Source: Desulfamplus magnetovallimortis
GTDB lineage: Bacteria; Desulfobacterota; Desulfobacteria; Desulfobacterales; Desulfobacteraceae
NCBI RefSeq assembly: GCF_900170035.1
Contig: NZ_LT828541.1
Coordinates: 36,987-100,986, forward strand
DNA: 64,000 nucleotides
Reading direction: 5' to 3'
The notes beneath the pieces are model-generated. The model saw only the letters and a program-made list of their open reading frames with translations, made no database searches and had not been told where the DNA came from. Positions 52,639-62,054 of this stretch are shown one piece after another. The stretch's first letter is position 1, and the number at the start of each line of letters is the position of its first letter. The translations under genes were made by a program, and so were the position numbers.

Positions 52639-54731
52639 ACTGGCTCACACTTTTTATCCGTTTTTCACGTCTAACTTTCTATACAGCTCTTCTGCTTGGA
52701 AGCGCAGGCATTGCTGCCATCTCCATAACAATATTTATTGTGGCAAAGGATCTACCCAAACTTCCGGAGCCCTTAAGTCGCATAATAGAGACCCCCAAAA
52801 CAGAAATCTATGCATCAACAGGAGAGCGCCTTATAACCCTTGGCGGCAGGGAACCCGTTCTTCTGTCCAGAATCTCTCCCCATTTCATAAATGCTGTTCT
52901 CGCTGTTGAGGATCACATGTTTCAGGAGCACTTTGGTGTCAACAAGCTAAGGACATTAAAAGCACTCTACGTTACCCTGATGAAACCCGGAAGAATTGAA
53001 GGAGCATCCACTATCACCCAGCAACTTGCAAAAAATCTATTTTTCAGCTTTGAGAGGACATATCTTAGGAAATTTAAAGAGATGCTTGTTGCCTTTCAGA
53101 TTGAATACTCCTGCACAAAAGAGGAGATTCTCCAGGCCTATGTCAACCAGATTGCATTTGGAGCAGGAGCACAGGGTGTTGAAAAGGCGGCACAGGTATT
53201 TTTTGGAAAATCTGCTGCACAACTTACCCTTGGAGAAGCAGCGCTTCTGGCAGGACTTCCCAAATCCCCTACAAATTATAACCCGTACAGACACTATGAT
53301 CGTGCATTAAAAAGAAGAGATGTTGTTATAAGACGCATGAAAGATGCGGGTTACATAACACAAACACAGGTAGATGAAGTGGTGGCAAGCAAGCCCACCC
53401 TTCACAAAAACCATGCAGATGCCAGAACCGGCAGCTATTTTCTGGATGCCATTATAGCGGAGCTTGTCCAGAAGTATGGTTCTGATGTGGTTTATCACGG
53501 AGGCATAAAGGTTACTGCCAGCATTGATGCCAACATGCAGGATATTGCCACCCGTGCTCTGCAGCAGGGCATGGAGAACCTTGATAAACTGATGGGCCTG
53601 AAACCTGATGATGAACCCCGTCCCCAGGGGGCTCTTGTGGCCATTGACACAGCCTCGGGAGCTGTAAAAGCAATGGCAGGCGGCAGAGACTACTACAAAA
53701 GCGAATATAACAGAGCAATATACAGCAGGCGCCAGCCTGGCTCCGGATTCAAACCATTTTTATACTATACAGCCTGCGAAAAACTCAACATCCACGGTGG
53801 AACACTTATGGTGGACTCCCCTGTATCCATTCCTGTGGTTGGTGCCCCGGTATGGCAACCAGGCAATTTTGAAAGGACATTCAGAGGCCCTGTAATATTA
53901 AAACAGGCACTTACCCATTCGATTAACACAATTGCAGCAAAGCTTGTCCATAAGACAGGCCCTGATGCAGTCATTAATACTGCAAGATTGTGCGGCATAA
54001 AAAGCCCTCTTCAGAGTGTGTACTCTGTTGCCCTTGGTACTTCGGTTGTAACACCCATTGAAATGGCATCTGCCTACAGCACTATTGCCTCAGGAGGTAT
54101 CAAACACGAACCTTTTCTCATATGGCGTGTGGAAGACGCTTTTGGAAGGGTGATATATGAGCATCTGGTCAGGGGTAAAAAAGTGCTTGATCCAGACATT
54201 ACATTTCAGGTTATTGATATGATGAAATCTGTAATTGACAACGGCTCCGGCAGATCCATCAGAGCATCCGGGTTCACCCGTCCGGCAGCAGGGAAAACAG
54301 GAACCACTGACTCATACAATGACGCATGGTTTACAGGCTTTACTCCATCTTTATGCACATCTGTCTGGACAGGTTTTGACAGGGAAAGGAAACTGAGGCA
54401 GGCAAACGGACTTGGAATCACCGGAGGTAGAAGCGCTGCACCAATATGGGCGCAATTCATGGAGGAAGCCCTTAAAAATCAGCCTCCACGGGATTTTATA
54501 ATTCCTGACGGCATCCATTTTGAGGAGGCTGTTGTCACCACCGGATATAAATTTGACAGAAAAAAGAGACCCCAAATCAATGTGACAGAAAGCGATTTAA
54601 CAGAAAGCATATCACAAAGTGTTAATCCTGGGTATTCCGAAACACCGGAAAGCAAGCCGGAAACAATGATTGTTCCCCTGAAACCAAATCAGCAACTGAG
54701 AAAACTTCCAATACCGGAGCTTTCCCAATGA
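52635..54731 (+). CDS. Class A penicillin-binding protein (PBP1A/1C-like)
   Basis: Bifunctional peptidoglycan synthase of 698 residues, anchored by a helix at about 15-40. The glycosyltransferase domain (about 60-240) has EDHMFQEHFGV, GASTITQQLAKNLFF and KEEILQAYVNQIAFG. The transpeptidase domain has the catalytic Ser370 in PGSGFKPF, SxN in THSINT and KTG in AAGKTGTTDSYNDAWF. The start is a TTG preceded by AGGAGAAAAACC and overlaps the previous gene. The next gene, a SPOR protein, overlaps its stop by 4 bp, so at least three genes form one envelope operon. Confidence 0.93.
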   Translation: MNWLTLFIRFSRLTFYTALLLGSAGIAAISITIFIVAKDLPKLPEPLSRIIETPKTEIYASTGERLITLGGREPVLLSRISPHFINAVLAVEDHMFQEHFGVNKLRTLKALYVTLMKPGRIEGASTITQQLAKNLFFSFERTYLRKFKEMLVAFQIEYSCTKEEILQAYVNQIAFGAGAQGVEKAAQVFFGKSAAQLTLGEAALLAGLPKSPTNYNPYRHYDRALKRRDVVIRRMKDAGYITQTQVDEVVASKPTLHKNHADARTGSYFLDAIIAELVQKYGSDVVYHGGIKVTASIDANMQDIATRALQQGMENLDKLMGLKPDDEPRPQGALVAIDTASGAVKAMAGGRDYYKSEYNRAIYSRRQPGSGFKPFLYYTACEKLNIHGGTLMVDSPVSIPVVGAPVWQPGNFERTFRGPVILKQALTHSINTIAAKLVHKTGPDAVINTARLCGIKSPLQSVYSVALGTSVVTPIEMASAYSTIASGGIKHEPFLIWRVEDAFGRVIYEHLVRGKKVLDPDITFQVIDMMKSVIDNGSGRSIRASGFTRPAAGKTGTTDSYNDAWFTGFTPSLCTSVWTGFDRERKLRQANGLGITGGRSAAPIWAQFMEEALKNQPPRDFIIPDGIHFEEAVVTTGYKFDRKKRPQINVTESDLTESISQSVNPGYSETPESKPETMIVPLKPNQQLRKLPIPELSQ

Positions 54732-56257
54732 TCTTTTTTATAAGAAACATTGCAGTCAGGTTATGGTTATCCTGTGCCGCGGGGATTCCTGCATCTTTTC
54801 TGATATATCCGGACATCCAGCATTTTTTTCCTGCCCATGGAAACATGTCCATCTTTTTTTCCATATTCATTATTTTATTCCTGTTTTTTATCACGGGAAC
54901 CTTAATGAACATCACTGGAAAATCCTCTATTATCAGACAAATCCGGGAAGCAGAGAGATGGGAAAGAGCAGGTATTTTACAAAAAACAGAATCATGCTAT
55001 CTGAAAGCATTAAAAACATTTGATTCATGTCTCATCTCTCTGCTTAATGCAAAAAAAACCGAACTTAAACTCACTGGTGCAGTTGCACGGTTTTATCTTA
55101 ACTTTCCAAGTGGCAATTCTACTCTTGAAAAGACAGCCCTCTCTTTTCTTCACTCCAATCCTGATCAAGTGGAACTTGCCCTCTTATGGGTTAAAGATAG
55201 ATTTAACAAAGAGTCCTTTTTGCAGTTAAACCCAAGAGAAGACACACTTATTACCCGCATTGCAGATCATGTATCCTCAAGTGATCATGAGCTTGTCCAG
55301 TACCTTGCCCAAATTTTCATCAAAACAGGACGAACAGATTCTTCTGCAAGAAGGATATATGCAATGACCCTTGATAACGATCGTCAATGCAGCGAAAACA
55401 TGCGTGATGAAATTGAGGCTCTGATAACAAATCCAGACCTACACCCCGCCGTTGCAAATCATATATCAAGCTTAGAAGAGCATTTAGAATCAGACTCAGC
55501 CAACCCCACGGAAACTCAATCTGCTGACTATATTGAAACTTCATCTGACGATTTTGAATCCATCAACAGCCAAGAGAGATTTACCATATCCCGAATGGAT
55601 ATGAGAAAAAGAAAAAAAGATATTTCAAAATCTAAAAACTTTGAACACTTTAAACATGTTATTCTGACAAAATTCCGAACACTTTCAGATCTGCCTTTAA
55701 AAACAATAAACATGCTCCTTAAAATCATAAGCCTTACTCTTAAAATGATATTAAGAAGCCTTGTTATTGCTTTCAAAATAACAAAAAAACTGATTGAAAC
55801 CCTGATCCATGCCATATCAACCAATGAAACAGCAAGAAAAAGTTTCAAATGGACACTTTTATCACTTGTTTTTGTAGGTATTATTATCCTTTTAAGCAAC
55901 ACAGTAATGCATCTTTTCAAAAAACCGGCAGTTTCCACTCCTGCCATTCTTACTAAACCCCCTCAAGAGGACAAAGATACCTTTGAACCTCCAATACCTT
56001 CCCTTCCAATGAGATTTACAATACAGGTTTCTGCCTATATTAAAAAAGAACATGCCGAGGAGTTCCTTGAAATGCTGAAAAAAAGAGAGATAACTGCATG
56101 GATATCCACTGCCGAAGGTGGAGGGAAAACATGGTATCTTGTACGTATCGAACAGTTTGCAACAAAGGCAGATGCTGCATCATACGGTAACAAACTCAAG
56201 GAAGAGGGGCTTATTGATGACTATTTTGTGGATAATCTGGACACAAAGGAAAAATGA
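54728..56257 (+). CDS. SPOR domain membrane protein
   Basis: Protein of 509 residues. Two hydrophobic segments lie near the N-terminus (about 8-30, 35-58), then a helical region (about 70-260), a basic stretch, a third membrane helix at about 378-400 (WTLLSLVFVGIIILLSNTV) and a C-terminal SPOR domain (about 430-505, FTIQVSAYIKKEHAEEFLEM; TWYLVRIEQFATKADA). SPOR domains bind denuded glycan strands at division sites or poles. The overlap with the PBP gene supports a common role in wall growth. Confidence 0.85.
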   Translation: MIFFIRNIAVRLWLSCAAGIPASFLIYPDIQHFFPAHGNMSIFFSIFIILFLFFITGTLMNITGKSSIIRQIREAERWERAGILQKTESCYLKALKTFDSCLISLLNAKKTELKLTGAVARFYLNFPSGNSTLEKTALSFLHSNPDQVELALLWVKDRFNKESFLQLNPREDTLITRIADHVSSSDHELVQYLAQIFIKTGRTDSSARRIYAMTLDNDRQCSENMRDEIEALITNPDLHPAVANHISSLEEHLESDSANPTETQSADYIETSSDDFESINSQERFTISRMDMRKRKKDISKSKNFEHFKHVILTKFRTLSDLPLKTINMLLKIISLTLKMILRSLVIAFKITKKLIETLIHAISTNETARKSFKWTLLSLVFVGIIILLSNTVMHLFKKPAVSTPAILTKPPQEDKDTFEPPIPSLPMRFTIQVSAYIKKEHAEEFLEMLKKREITAWISTAEGGGKTWYLVRIEQFATKADAASYGNKLKEEGLIDDYFVDNLDTKEK

Positions 56258-56558
56258 TGTCCCATATTATGATCTGAATACTCATTCATTTATCTGTTCC
56301 TGCTGAATGACAGCTTGATTATCTGGTTTTGACTTTTCAATGAAAAACTAAAAACTTTAGATAACTTACTGATATTGTTTACAGCAATCCGACAAAAAAT
56401 TCTGTCATTTTCAATACTCTTTACAAATATGAGCAATATACTATATCGGGAATTGTGTAATAATTTGATATGCACATTTAGTGCTATAGCATCGCACCTT
56501 ATTTCCTATAATACCAAGACGATCTTGAGCCAGTGGCTATTTTATACAGGAGAACCCA
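56258..56558. other. Left boundary of the restriction island
   Basis: 301 bp of AT-rich DNA between the SPOR gene and hsdM. There is a TATAAT at 56507-56512 but no good -35 at the usual distance. No tRNA gene, direct repeat or integrase is seen. Coding DNA to the right uses clearly more G/C-ending codons than DNA to the left. Confidence 0.45.
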
Positions 56559-58115
56559 ATGACAAGTAATCAACAACGTGCGGCACTGCAGCGCCAGATC
56601 TGGCAGATCGCCAATGATGTACGGGGCGCAGTGGATGGCTGGGATTTTAAGCAGTATGTACTCGGCACCCTGTTTTACCGCTTCATCAGTGAAAACTTTT
56701 CCAGCTACATCGAAGCCGGTGATGACACGATTCACTATAGGGAACTGGACGATGGGGTGATCACTTGGGAAATCAAAGACGATGCCGTTAAAACCAAAGG
56801 CTACTTCATCTACCCCAGCCAGCTGTTCGCCAATATTGCCAAAGGCGCCAACACCAATGAGAGCTTGAACACAGATCTGGCCGCCATATTTTCCGCCATT
56901 GAAAGCTCCGCCAATGGTTACCCGTCGGAGCGTGACATTAAAGGCCTGTTTGCCGATTTCGACACCACCAGCAACCGCCTCGGCAACACCGTCACCGACA
57001 AGAACACCCGTCTGACCGCTGTACTCAAGGGCGTGGCCGGGCTGGATTTTGGTGCCGATTTTTACAATGAAGGCCACGGTAGCCAGATCGACCTGTTCGG
57101 TGATGCCTACGAGTTTCTCATCTCAAACTACGCCGCCAACGCCGGTAAATCCGGGGGCGAGTTTTTCACCCCCCAGCATGTATCCAAACTGATAGCCCAG
57201 CTCGCCATGCACAGACAGACCAGCGTCAATAAAATTTATGACCCGGCCTGCGGTTCCGGTTCCCTGCTGCTGCAATCCAAGAAACATTTTGACGCCCATA
57301 TCATTGAAGAGGGCTTTTTCGGCCAGGAAATCAACCACACCACCTACAATCTGGCGCGGATGAACATGTTTTTGCACAATATCAACTACGACAAGTTCAA
57401 TATCCAGCTGGGCAACACCCTGATCGATCCGCATTTCGGCGATGACAAACCCTTTGATGCCATCGTCTCCAATCCTCCCTATTCGGTGAAGTGGAAAGGC
57501 AGTGACGACCCGACGCTGATTAACGATGACCGCTTTGCACCCGCCGGTGTACTCGCCCCCAAATCCAAGGCCGACTTTGCCTTTGTGCTGCACAGCTTAA
57601 GTTATCTTTCCAGTAAAGGCCGTGCGGCCATTGTCTGCTTTCCCGGTATTTTTTACCGAGGCGGTGCCGAAAAGAAAATCCGCCAGTATCTGGTGGATAA
57701 CAACTATGTGGAGACCGTGATCTCACTTGCGCCCAACCTCTTTTTCGGCACCACCATCGCCGTCAACATTCTGGTGCTCTCCAAACACAAGACCGACACC
57801 ACCACCCAGTTCATCGATGCCAGCGGCCTGTTCAAGAAAGAGACCAATAACAACATCCTTACAGAAGCGCACATCGAACAGATCATGCAGGTGTTCGACA
57901 GCAAAGAGAATGCAGAACACTTTGCCCAGTCCGTCGATAACGACAAAATCGCTGAAAACGACTACAACCTCTCCGTCAGCAGCTATGTGGAAGCCAAAGA
58001 CAACCGCGAGGTGATTGATATTGCAAAGCTCAATGCCGAGCTGAAAACCACCGTCGCCAGGATTGACCAGCTACGCTCGGACATTGATACCATTGTTACG
58101 GAAATTGAAGGATGA
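56559..58115 (+). CDS. hsdM: Type I restriction-modification DNA methyltransferase subunit
   Basis: Modification subunit of 518 residues that methylates adenine using S-adenosylmethionine. An N-terminal helical HsdM_N domain (about 8-130) is followed by the methyltransferase core with SAM-binding DPACGSGSL at 228-236 and catalytic NPPY at 305-308. The C-terminal tail is a coiled coil. It works with HsdS encoded 1.5 kb downstream and HsdR at the right end. AGGAGAACCC precedes the ATG. Codon choice is G+C-rich compared with genes to the left. Confidence 0.96.
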   Translation: MTSNQQRAALQRQIWQIANDVRGAVDGWDFKQYVLGTLFYRFISENFSSYIEAGDDTIHYRELDDGVITWEIKDDAVKTKGYFIYPSQLFANIAKGANTNESLNTDLAAIFSAIESSANGYPSERDIKGLFADFDTTSNRLGNTVTDKNTRLTAVLKGVAGLDFGADFYNEGHGSQIDLFGDAYEFLISNYAANAGKSGGEFFTPQHVSKLIAQLAMHRQTSVNKIYDPACGSGSLLLQSKKHFDAHIIEEGFFGQEINHTTYNLARMNMFLHNINYDKFNIQLGNTLIDPHFGDDKPFDAIVSNPPYSVKWKGSDDPTLINDDRFAPAGVLAPKSKADFAFVLHSLSYLSSKGRAAIVCFPGIFYRGGAEKKIRQYLVDNNYVETVISLAPNLFFGTTIAVNILVLSKHKTDTTTQFIDASGLFKKETNNNILTEAHIEQIMQVFDSKENAEHFAQSVDNDKIAENDYNLSVSSYVEAKDNREVIDIAKLNAELKTTVARIDQLRSDIDTIVTEIEG

Positions 58116-58196
58116 AACCACGAATGGACAAGAATTAATAAAAACTAATATTAGTGAAAATTCGTGTTCATTCGTGGTTACAAAACGGGGTGAAAT

Positions 58197-58802
58197 ATGA
58201 TTTTAGAAAATAAACTGGGCATTATCGATCAGGTTGAACTGGCCAGGGTCGAAGAAAAAATAAGCAAACAAAAAGCCCGCCGGCTTTTTGATACGGGCGA
58301 TATTGATCGGGTAAATGTCGGAACCTTTGAAGGCCTGGCCTTCATTCATTCCTATCTGTTTGGGGATATTTATGATTTTGCGGGAAAAATCCGCAAGGTG
58401 AATATTGCCAAGGGCAATTTTCGTTTTGCGCCGGTGATGTATCTGCAAGCATCCCTGAACCACATCGATTCCATGCCCCAGGGCAAGTTGGATGAAATCA
58501 TCGAAAAATATGTCGAGATGAACATCGCCCACCCCTTTCAGGAAGGCAACGGCCGCGCCACCCGCATCTGGCTGGATTGCATGTTGAAACATGAGATCCG
58601 CAAGGTCATCGACTGGAACCAGGTCGATAAAGAGGAATACCTCTCCGCCATGGAGCGCAGCCCGGTAAAAGATGTGGAAATCAAGGTGCTGCTGAAAAGT
58701 GCGCTGACCGACCGGATCAATGACCGCACCCTGTTCATGAAAGGCATCGACGTCAGCTATTTCTATGAAGGGTATAGCCAATTTAAAACCGAGGAGCTTT
58801 AG
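58197..58802 (+). CDS. Fic/DOC family protein
   Basis: Protein of 201 residues with a full Fic core motif HPFQEGNGRATR (His112 at its start), as in enzymes that transfer AMP or other phosphate groups to protein side chains. The N-terminal part (GDIDRVNVGTFEGLAFIHSY; LFGDIYDFAGKIRKVNIAKG) is the usual Fic helical frame. No inhibitory (S/T)xxxE(G/N) helix is evident. It lies inside the type I restriction locus between hsdM and a BRO-N gene, a place where Fic genes are often carried as accessory toxins. Confidence 0.92.
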   Translation: MILENKLGIIDQVELARVEEKISKQKARRLFDTGDIDRVNVGTFEGLAFIHSYLFGDIYDFAGKIRKVNIAKGNFRFAPVMYLQASLNHIDSMPQGKLDEIIEKYVEMNIAHPFQEGNGRATRIWLDCMLKHEIRKVIDWNQVDKEEYLSAMERSPVKDVEIKVLLKSALTDRINDRTLFMKGIDVSYFYEGYSQFKTEEL

Positions 58803-58803
58803 C

Positions 58804-59658
58804 ATGAGCAAAAAAGAGACTATCAAAGTTTTTGAAGACCGCAAGGTTCGTACCTTATGGGACAATGATACAGAAGAGTGGTATTTTTCCATTGTTGATG
58901 TAGTGGCTGTTTTGACAGAAAGCCCGAATCCCCGCAAATACTGGAGTGTACTGAAAAGTCGTCTGAAGAAAGAGGGCAGTGAGTTGACTACAAATTGTAG
59001 TCAACTGAAAATGACCGCCTCTGATGGGAAGAAATATAAAACCGATTGCGCCGATACCGAGCAACTTTTCCGCCTGATCCAATCCATTCCATCACCCAAG
59101 GCTGAGCCGTTCAAGCTGTGGATGGCGCAGGTCGCCAGCGAACGTATCGACCAGATTCAAGATCCGGAACTTTCGATTGAACAGGCGATGAAAGACTACA
59201 AACGCCTGGGCTATTCGGACAACTGGATCAACCAGCGATTAAAGTCCATTGAAATCCGCAAGGAACTCACAGACGAATGGAAAAAGCACGGTCTGGAGGA
59301 AGGGGTACAGTTTGCCGCACTCACTGACATTATCTATAAAACCTGGGCAGATAAGACAGCCAGGGAGTACAAGCAATTCAAGGGTCTGAAAAAAGAAAAC
59401 CTGCGGGACAACATGACCAACAAAGAATTGGTTCTTAATATGCTGGCTGAACTCTCCACCAAAGAAATTTCCGAAGTGACCGATCCTGATTCATTTCAGG
59501 AGCACAAGCATGTTGCCCGGCAAGGCGGGGAAGTCGCCCGAAACGCTCGATTGGAGCTGGAAACCAAAACCGGAAAAAAGGTGATTTCTCCTCTGAATGC
59601 CAAAGATGCGGCCATGCTGCATCTGCCTGATCCTGGTCAGGGGGATGGCCATGAGTAA
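58804..59658 (+). CDS. BRO-N domain protein (phage-antirepressor / DinD-like)
   Basis: Protein of 284 residues. An N-terminal BRO-N domain (EEWYFSIVDVVAVLTESPNP; KTDCADTEQLFRLIQSIPSP) is followed by a helical part and a C-terminal region resembling DinD-like proteins (LTDIIYKTWADKTAREYKQF; NMTNKELVLNMLAELSTKEI). The start at 58804 has GAGGAG seven bases upstream; the longer frame runs into the fic gene. The stop overlaps the hsdS start in ATGAGTAA. Such genes commonly ride in type I restriction loci; the function is not known. Confidence 0.85.
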   Translation: MSKKETIKVFEDRKVRTLWDNDTEEWYFSIVDVVAVLTESPNPRKYWSVLKSRLKKEGSELTTNCSQLKMTASDGKKYKTDCADTEQLFRLIQSIPSPKAEPFKLWMAQVASERIDQIQDPELSIEQAMKDYKRLGYSDNWINQRLKSIEIRKELTDEWKKHGLEEGVQFAALTDIIYKTWADKTAREYKQFKGLKKENLRDNMTNKELVLNMLAELSTKEISEVTDPDSFQEHKHVARQGGEVARNARLELETKTGKKVISPLNAKDAAMLHLPDPGQGDGHE

Positions 59659-60994
59659 TCTTATGGAAGAGGAACCACGGAAGACACGGAAAACACAGAA
59701 AAATGGCTTTATGGAAAAACTGCTGGATGGGGCTGAGGTGGAGTGGAAGGCGTTGGGGGAAGAAAGTGTTGGTGAATTCATCCGAGGTGGTAGTTTGCAG
59801 AAAAAAAATTTTACTGAAACGGGTGTAGGCTGCATACACTATGGTCAAATTTACACACATTACGGAACTTATGCTGATAAAACAAAAACTTTTGTTTCAG
59901 AAGAATTTGCTAAGAAATGCAGAAAGGCGCAGTCAGGAAACTTAGTTATAGCAACGACAAGTGAAAACGATGAAGATGTCTGCAAGGCTGTTGCTTGGCT
60001 GGGAAATGAAGACATTGCAGTAAGCAGTGATGCATGCATTTATAAGCATAAATTGAATCCTAAATATGTTTCATACTTCTTGCAAACAGAGCAATTCCAA
60101 AGTCAAAAAAGGCAATACATTACAGGCGCAAAAGTGCGGCGAGTAAATGCAGATAATTTGGCTAAGATATTAATCCCCATCCCGTGCCCGGAAAACCCCA
60201 AAAAATCGCTGGAAATCCAGGCTGAAATCGTCCGTATCCTGGATGCCTTCACCGAGCTGACCACCGAGCTGACCACCGAGCTGACTGCACGGAAAAAACA
60301 ATACTGCTACTACCGTGATCAGTTGTTGCGTTTTGACCTACCTGCCGGACAGGCGGGAGAAGGAGAAGCCTGCCTGTCGGGCAGACAGGTGGAGTGGAAG
60401 ATGTTGGGGGATGTGGCCTTAGACTTTGGTCGGGGTAAATCCAAACATCGACCCAGAAATGATTCGAAACTGTATGGTGGTGACATACCTTTCATACAAA
60501 CAGGTGATATTCGGAATGCATCTCATATTATTCAGAAATTTAGCCAAACTTACAGCGAGTTTGGATTAAAGCAGAGTAAATTATGGCCTAAGGGCACCTT
60601 GTGCATCACCATAGCTGCCAATATTGCTGAAACATCCATATTGGGATTTGACGCATGTTTTCCTGATAGTGTTATTGGTTTTATTGCGAACCCTGAGGAA
60701 ACAAGTTCAAGTTATGTTGAATATCTATTGTCGTCACTCAAAAAACAGTTAGAAGAAAAAGGTCAGGGTAGTGCTCAAAGTAATATCAATTTAGGGACAT
60801 TCCAAAATCTAAAATTACCTTTTCCATCACTTGCCGAACAAACCCGCATCGTAGCCATTCTGGATAAATTCGACGCGCTCACCACTTCCCTCACTGAAGG
60901 CCTTCCCCGGGAAATTGAGTTGCGCCGGAAGCAGTATGAGTATTACCGCGATCTGCTGCTGAATTTCCCAAAACCGGAGGTTCAGGAAGGATGA
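59651..60994 (+). CDS. hsdS: Type I restriction specificity subunit
   Basis: DNA-recognition subunit of 447 residues with two target-recognition domains (about 35-200 and 250-415) separated and followed by conserved helices. The central helix has TELTTELTTELTARKKQYCY, three copies of a four-residue unit; the second helix ends LTEGLPREIELRRKQYEYYR. Just after the first helix, residues from a palindromic DNA repeat (LPAGQAG ... CLSGRQ) are read in frame. The start overlaps the preceding gene by 8 bp. The two domains set the two halves of a split target site. Confidence 0.94.
   Translation: MSNLMEEEPRKTRKTQKNGFMEKLLDGAEVEWKALGEESVGEFIRGGSLQKKNFTETGVGCIHYGQIYTHYGTYADKTKTFVSEEFAKKCRKAQSGNLVIATTSENDEDVCKAVAWLGNEDIAVSSDACIYKHKLNPKYVSYFLQTEQFQSQKRQYITGAKVRRVNADNLAKILIPIPCPENPKKSLEIQAEIVRILDAFTELTTELTTELTARKKQYCYYRDQLLRFDLPAGQAGEGEACLSGRQVEWKMLGDVALDFGRGKSKHRPRNDSKLYGGDIPFIQTGDIRNASHIIQKFSQTYSEFGLKQSKLWPKGTLCITIAANIAETSILGFDACFPDSVIGFIANPEETSSSYVEYLLSSLKKQLEEKGQGSAQSNINLGTFQNLKLPFPSLAEQTRIVAILDKFDALTTSLTEGLPREIELRRKQYEYYRDLLLNFPKPEVQEG
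60251..60286 (+). repeat. 12-bp tandem repeat in hsdS (TELT spacer repeat)
   Basis: accgagctgacc repeated three times without interruption, coding for three TELT units in the central helix between the recognition domains. In EcoR124-type enzymes the number of such units sets the spacing of the recognised half-sites. Confidence 0.9.
60341..60390 (+). repeat. Palindromic repeat translated within hsdS
   Basis: cctgccggacaggcgggaga and agcctgcctgtcgggcagac form an inverted-repeat element kept in frame; it yields the LPAGQAG and CLSGRQ peptides between the first helix and second recognition domain. Confidence 0.75.
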
Positions 60995-61004
60995 AGGTTT
61001 AATT

Positions 61005-62054
61005 ATGAAGGATGAGTTTAAAAACGGCTTAACCCATCAGCAGTCTGATCATCTGCTGCGAGATATAAAGACGCTGATTGATCAGGGTCGGCGTCAGGCC
61101 GTTGCGGCGGTAAATAGTGCCTTGACCGTTACCTATTGGCATGTGGGCAGACGGATCAATGAAGAGATCCTGAAGGGAGAACGGGCGGAATACGGAAAAA
61201 AGGTGGTGGTGTCACTGGCTAAGGAACTGATTACACATTATGGCAAAAGCTTTGAGGCAAAGAACCTCAGGCGGATGATGCAGTTTGCGGAGGTTTTTCC
61301 TGATGTTGAGATTGTCGTTCCGCTGGCACGACAATTGAGCTGGTCTCATTTCCTGGCGTTGATTCCTCTGAAATCAGAAGATGCCCGACTTTTTTATGCC
61401 CGCACGGCCTGTGAGGCCAGTTGGAGTAAGCGGGAGCTGAGAAAACAAATTGAGCGTAAAGCCTTTGAACGCTCCGAAATCGCTGATACCAAACTGGCTC
61501 TGGCGGAAGCCAATGATCTCAGTGGGAATTTCAAAGATCCTTACTTTCTGGATTTTCTCGGATTGAAGGAGGGCTATCTGGAAAACGAACTGGAAAGCGC
61601 CCTGCTCAAGGAGCTGGAGCTGTTTATTCTGGAACTGGGCAAAGGCTTTGCCTTTGTGGAACGCCAAAAACGCATGATTATTGACGGCGAGGATTTCTTT
61701 CTCGATCTGCTCTTCTTTCATCGCAAGCTCAAGCGTTTGGTGGCGATAGACCTAAAGATTGACCGCTTTAAAGCCGGATTTAAAGGACAGATGGAACTCT
61801 ATCTCAACTGGCTGAATAAATACGAACGTCAGGAGGGTGAAGAGGCACCGATCGGTCTGATTCTTTGTGCGGAAGCGGGTGCCGAACAGGTTGAACTGCT
61901 CAACATGCAGAAGGACAACATTATGGTTGCAGAGTATTGGACGAGCCTTCCGCCGAAAAAACTACTCGAGGAAAAACTGCACAACGCACTGATTGAAATC
62001 CGCGAAAGGCTGGCGGAACGTAAATTATTAGAGAAGGGTGGCACCCATGATTAA
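61005..62054 (+). CDS. YhcG-type PD-(D/E)XK nuclease family protein (DUF1016)
   Basis: Protein of 349 residues. The N-terminal half matches the DUF1016 helical domain ([40 protein letters not shown]). The C-terminal half is a PD-(D/E)XK-like nuclease: [20 protein letters not shown], then [14 protein letters not shown] (DLK as the catalytic D/ExK). It is very often found in type I restriction loci and phage-defence islands. It starts 10 bp after hsdS, and its stop overlaps the hsdR start by 8 bp (ATGATTAA), so it is part of the operon. Confidence 0.9.
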   Translation: MKDEFKNGLTHQQSDHLLRDIKTLIDQGRRQAVAAVNSALTVTYWHVGRRINEEILKGERAEYGKKVVVSLAKELITHYGKSFEAKNLRRMMQFAEVFPDVEIVVPLARQLSWSHFLALIPLKSEDARLFYARTACEASWSKRELRKQIERKAFERSEIADTKLALAEANDLSGNFKDPYFLDFLGLKEGYLENELESALLKELELFILELGKGFAFVERQKRMIIDGEDFFLDLLFFHRKLKRLVAIDLKIDRFKAGFKGQMELYLNWLNKYERQEGEEAPIGLILCAEAGAEQVELLNMQKDNIMVAEYWTSLPPKKLLEEKLHNALIEIRERLAERKLLEKGGTHD

